From NCBI RefSeq assembly GCF_010093595.1, contig NW_022985443.1, positions 1,586,375-1,650,374 on the forward strand: 64,000 nt of DNA, written 5' to 3'. This document shows positions 60,121 through 64,000 of this stretch, in pieces (the stretch's first letter is position 1; the number at the start of each line of letters is the position of its first letter). Source of the stretch: Mytilinidion resinicola (Eukaryota > Ascomycota > Dothideomycetes > Mytilinidiales > Mytilinidiaceae). Both the position numbers and the translations under genes were made by a program. The notes under the pieces were generated by a model. The model had not been told where the DNA came from. It ran no database searches and was given only the letters and a program-made list of their open reading frames with translations.

Positions 60121-61392
60121 CTAATCCTTCTCAAGTCGATCCCGATTCAATTCCTTCGGGTTAACAGAGGGAATTCCAGAAAGATGCAACGTCAAATCGA
60201 GATCCCCCAGCAAGGTTCTAAGGACGTGGTTGACACCCTCTTTCCCGCCCAAGGCAAGCCCGTACACGTACGGCCGACCTATCAGCACCATCTTTGCTCC
60301 AAGAGCCAGGGCCTTGGCTATATCAGCACCACATCGAACACCAGAGTCGAACAACACCTCTAACTTATCTCCCACTGCATCGACTATCTTTGGCAGCATA
60401 TCCAACGAAGCTACACCCCCATCCACCTGACGACCTCCATGGTTGGAGACCACGATGCCTTGGACACCTATCTCTGCAGCCTTTCTCGCATCTGCGACGG
60501 ATTGAATCCCCTTCAGGACGATTGGTCCGTCCCAATTCTCCTGCAAAAACTTCACGTCTTCCCAAGAGTGGCTATGACCAGGGAACACTGTGCTAGCCCA
60601 TTCGCCGGCTGCCGTCTTTAAGTCTTCCTCGATTGACTTCCCATGCTTCTCCTTGAAATGGGCTCGATAAACTGGGTCTGTGAAGCCAATTTCGACACCG
60701 ATCTTGTCGGGACGCAAAAAAGGATTGTACCCTAGTTCATCAACATGTATTGACTGCTATATCGTTGCATAGAAATTACCATTGTCCATGTCGCTCGGTC
60801 TCCAACCAAGGATGTACGTGTCCAGAGTTACAAACAGGGCCGTGAATCCAGACTTTTTCGCGCGTTGGAGAAGGCTCTTCGTAATATGATTGTACTCGTT
60901 CATTGGCCAATAGAGTTGGAAGAAGCGTTTTCCAGTACCGTTGGCCTTCGCAACGTCTTCAATGCTTGTCGAGGAAGCGGTTGACATGACATAGGGAAAT
61001 CGCTGCTCCTTCGCCGCAGCAGCGCTTGCTTCTTCGCCGTCTGGATTGAAGATTCTCTGAACTCCAACTGGAGCAACTGCGATGGGAAACGGATAATCCT
61101 CACCAAACAGCTTCACGCTGAGATCAGGAAACTCTGCCTTTACCAGGCGGCTTGGGACGATTGACCATTTCTGGAATGCAGCCCGATTCTTTGCTGCCGT
61201 CTCACCGGTACCGGCACTTCCTCCAACATAGCCCCACGACTCAGCTGAAAGGCGGTCTTTGGCTAGACTCTCCCACTTATTTGATTGAAAAGTGAGTGAT
61301 GGACGCTCGAATTGGAGGCCTTTGTTGTAGATTTCCTTCTCGTATTCGAAGGGTGCCTCGTGTGATGCCTCGTGGTTGCTTTGGTTAGGCAT
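60121..61392 (-). CDS. FMN-dependent alpha-hydroxy-acid oxidase/dehydrogenase (lactate oxidase or monooxygenase type)
   Basis: Oxidises 2-hydroxy acids such as lactate using FMN. Exons 60121-60731 and 60780-61392 join to 407 residues. Landmarks are PIAVAPVGVQRIFNPDGEEA (FMN binding), YVMSTASSTSIEDVA, FFQLYW, VTLDTYILGWRPSDM, the lysine in PIVLKGIQSV, the catalytic His/Arg in VVSNHGGRQVDGGVASLDML and the phosphate loop LFDSGVRCGADIAKALALGA followed by MVLIGRPYVYGLA. The start at 61392 follows the first ATG and precedes a hydrophilic N-terminus, with no targeting signal seen. C-terminus ends RLEKD, not a peroxisomal tripeptide. It sits intact between transposons. Exact substrate cannot be read. 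Confidence 0.92.
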
Positions 61393-61638
61393 CGCGTTGA
61401 TCTTTAGAAGAAGTACGATTTTTGATAGGCAAGGGAACTGGACACGGGACAGACAAATGAGATAACTTCTACATAAGGCTAGGAGCATGCTACCTGAATT
61501 TGTGGTTCACTGACATCATCGCAGGATACAGGTAAGTCCGACATAAATCCTTAACGTCGAGATAGAGATGCGCACTTCATCCAGTGACGTAGATCGTGAA
61601 AAACGAGCGCAGGAAGCGAATTGATTTCAACAGGTCTA

Positions 61639-63415
61639 ACGGGCATCCTGCCCACCCCATCAAAAATCGCAGAAACGCGACGCGTTACTCAACTACTGCC
61701 TCAATGCCTACACCACAACAACGAGAAGACCTCTTTAAAGAGGGCAGAATTGATCTAGCTATTCAAGCGTACAAACAAGGCCAAATTACAAGTTTCCGAA
61801 AAGCAACAAGCACGTACGACGTGCCCCGGAGCACCGCCCGGCTACGCGTCAAGGGCATCAAACCAAAACGCGATTCTATCGCATCGAATCGCCGTCTTAC
61901 ACCTGCACAAGAAGAGAGCCTCAAGCAATGGATTCTATCATCAGATCGACGCGGTATGCCGCCACGAATCGCATTCGTACGGCAGATGGCTAGCCTACTA
62001 GCTACCCAGTTGGCGAGCCATGGGTATATGACTTTATCAAGCGTCATAATGACCTACAATCCAAATGGAATCGCAAGTACGACTACCAGCGTGCTAAATG
62101 CGAAGATCCTGTGCTTATTCGAGGCTGGTTTAAACTCGTGCATAATATAAAGGCAGAATATGGAATTCAAGATAAGGATACCTGGAATTTCGATGAGACT
62201 GGCTGCCAGATGGGTGTTATTGCAACTGCAAAAGTTGTTACTGGAACAGATAGGGCCGGCCGGCCTAGAACTATACAACCGGGCAATCGAGAATGGGTCA
62301 CAATTATCGAATGTATCAATGCCAGAGGGATCGCGATTCCACCACTCGTTATCTTTGAGGTGCACCAAGCTGCCTGGTATGAGGTTATACCACACAACTG
62401 GGCGATTGGCGTTAGTGAGAATGGCTGGACGACGAATGAGATTGGCCTTGCCTGGCTAAAGCTATTCCATGAGCATACAAAGGATCGCACGATTGGCACG
62501 CATCGACTGCTTGTGCTGGATGGCCACGGCAGCCACGTCAACCCCGAATTTGATCAATTCTGTATGGAGCACAACATCGTTGTTGTATGCATGCCAGCCC
62601 ATTCGTCGCATTTGCTGCAGCCGCTTGATGTAGGCTGTTTCTCGACGCTAAAGCAGGCCTATGGACGCAGCGTTGAACAGCTTATGGGCCGCGGTGTCAA
62701 CCACATTGATAAACACGAATTCCTGCCGCTATATAGGCAGGCCAGGCAAACAGCGCTACATCAAGATAATATACAGGCAGGCTTGCAGCCACTGGCCTTG
62801 TTCCATACAGCCCTGAGCGCGTGCTATCGCAGCTGCATGCCGAATTTCAGACGCCATCACCCCAACGCCGTCCACCGTCCTCAAATGCATCTTTGGCAGC
62901 CGAAACACCTCACAATATTGCTGAGCTACAGAAGCAGACAGCCTTAATAAAGCGCCATTTCCACCGGCATACGCATAGCCCATCAAGTAAAGCAGAACAA
63001 GCCCTTAGCGGGATCGTTAAGGGGTGTGAAATGGCGATGTCAAACGCTGTGCTGCTTACAAGCGAACTTGAGACGGCACGCATAGAAAATAAGCGCCAGA
63101 AACAAAAGAGGGCAAGGAAGCGCAAGTATGTAGCTAAAGGAGGGGTTCTATTAGGAACAGAAGTGGCCTCTCGTGCACAAGCTGCCCAAATAGAGGCAGA
63201 GGAGGCGCCAGCAGCGGCAGCGGCCAAGCGACCGCAGCGTGCAAAACCTAGGTGCAGCATGTGCGAATCAACTGAACACAACGCACGTACGTGCCCTAGA
63301 CGGCAGGCAACTAGCTAGTAGATAGCTACACTAAATACAATCGTTCGTGGTTGAGCAATTCGCAATATTCGGCGTGGCGGCTTGGTGGGGTGGGCAGGAT
63401 GCCCGCAGAACACGT
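61639..63415. mobile_element. Pogo-like DNA transposon C
   Basis: 1777 bp. The right end (reverse complement) begins ACGTGTTCTGCGGGCATCC and continues TGCCCACCCCACCAA. The left end begins ACGGGCATCCTGCCCACC and continues CCATCAA, matching if 9 bp (TGTTCTGCG) are deleted near its tip. TA flanks both ends (61637-61638 and 63416-63417). Encodes a transposase on the + strand. Composition is GC-normal, with no sign of RIP. Confidence 0.82.
61704..63318 (+). pseudogene. Pogo-type transposase of element C, two frameshifts
   Basis: ATG at 61704 (MPTPQQREDLFKEG). HTH region contains YDVPRSTARLRVKGIKPKRD and the CENP-B-like SSDRRGMPPRIAFVRQMASL. DDE landmarks are NFDETGCQMG (about 62188), LDGHGSHVNPEF (about 62518) and LLQPLDVGCF (about 62617). 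The C-terminus is basic and ends in a CCHC knuckle (CSMCESTEHNARTC). Two single-base losses break the frame: one near 62000 (before GEPWVYDFIKRHNDLQ) and one near 62790 (before LVPYSPERVLSQLH). Otherwise the three pieces line up end to end. Inactive as read, but little decayed. Confidence 0.88.
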
Positions 63416-63573
63416 TAAGGAGAAAGTACCGACAATATGTAAGGGAAAAGGATACGTAACATGTAACTTTATCGGGGTCGGCGAGACGTAAGGGATTTAA
63501 AGCCTAAACCTACTATTACTTCTTAGAAAAGAACTTATGCTATATAGTATATAAAGCAACGTTGATGTTTGTA

Positions 63574-63873
63574 TGTAAAGGTTGTATAGGAAGGATCAAC
63601 AGATAGAGCGGTAGCAGGATGGAAGTTGAATTAATTGAATTAGATATCCTTCCATCTTATGGAGGTTGGGCCTCTATATACTCGAATATATAAGTATTAG
63701 AAGTTTCTCTATGCTTGTTAAAAGCATAGTTTGTAATGCTTATACTAGCATATTCTAGATACTTCTATATATTACAAATACAGTTGATTCATAAGAGAAT
63801 CTTTCTATAAGATTCCATCTGGTTCTAGATAGTTCTAGAAGCTTAGAAATATAGCGCTTATTATATTCTAACA
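63574..63873 (-). mobile_element. Second copy of the copia-like LTR, inverted
   Basis: 300 bp. Its reverse complement begins TGTTAGAATATAATAAGCGC and ends CAACCTTTACA, matching the LTR at 53563-53872 with scattered differences. No target duplication is seen. On the element strand it is preceded by GGGGGTG (63874-63880 on the + strand), which could be a polypurine tract, so this may be the 3' LTR of an element that continues, or once continued, beyond the window end. Confidence 0.8.
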
Positions 63874-63905
63874 CACCCCCTAGATTAACAGATAGATAGG
63901 TTTTT

Positions 63906-64000
<95 letters not shown>
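63906..64000. repeat. (GATA)n microsatellite at window end
   Basis: At least 23 near-perfect TAGA units running to the last base; it continues outside the window. Together with the LTR next to it, this may be an assembly-breaking repeat. Confidence 0.95.

Overview
The window looks like nuclear DNA of a filamentous ascomycete (Pezizomycotina, perhaps a dothideomycete; the class is a guess from F-box and BTB family style). The evidence is short spliceosomal introns (about 45-80 nt, GT..AG, with CTAAC/CTGAC-like branch points), fungal-type gene families (Zn2Cys6 regulator, LtrA-like protein, MID1, CHZ1, TOM5) and AT-rich repeat blocks with the C-to-T decay expected of repeat-induced point mutation (RIP). 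Exon models were worked out by eye from splice signals and reading-frame continuity. They were not checked against transcripts or databases.

From 0.4 to 17.4 kb are mostly housekeeping genes: an ordA-like cytochrome P450 (-), histone chaperone CHZ1 (+), the tiny mitochondrial import subunit TOM5 (-), elongation factor IWS1 (+), the 78-kDa complex I subunit (-), O-acetylhomoserine sulfhydrylase (+) and a long-chain acyl-CoA ligase with a peroxisomal-type C-terminus (+). From 18.5 to 26.5 kb: an Ayg1-like alpha/beta hydrolase frameshifted at a run of 16 G, a decayed F-box gene, the MID1 calcium-channel subunit and a JmjC protein with a Cys-rich CXC-like tail. After a gene-poor 2.8 kb come an LtrA-like membrane protein, an MFS transporter, a TauD-type dioxygenase, an UNC-93-like transporter and an epoxide-hydrolase/dehalogenase-type hydrolase, then a 204-bp MITE-like element, a small orphan gene, a BTB protein and a CUE-like small protein.

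From 43.1 to 48.9 kb is an apparent tyrosine-catabolism neighbourhood: an ARO80-like Zn2Cys6 regulator, 4-hydroxyphenylpyruvate dioxygenase (hpdA) and, divergent from hpdA across about 500 bp, a TTC36-like TPR protein. Animal TTC36 has been linked to HPD stability, so this is the most interesting functional grouping here.

From 49.4 kb the sequence becomes repeat-rich: a signal-peptide gene with an in-frame TAG, a decayed ~98-bp minisatellite, a membrane-anchored Xaa-Pro dipeptidase, and then, from about 53.2 kb, AT-rich DNA. That stretch holds a copia-like solo LTR with a perfect 5-bp target duplication, an otherwise intact secreted-protein gene split by a pogo-like transposon (A) that itself carries a second pogo-like transposon (B), an FMN-dependent lactate-oxidase-type gene, a third pogo-like element (C) broken by two frameshifts, and a second LTR in inverted orientation running into a GATA microsatellite at the window edge. 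No tRNA, rRNA or CRISPR array was found.
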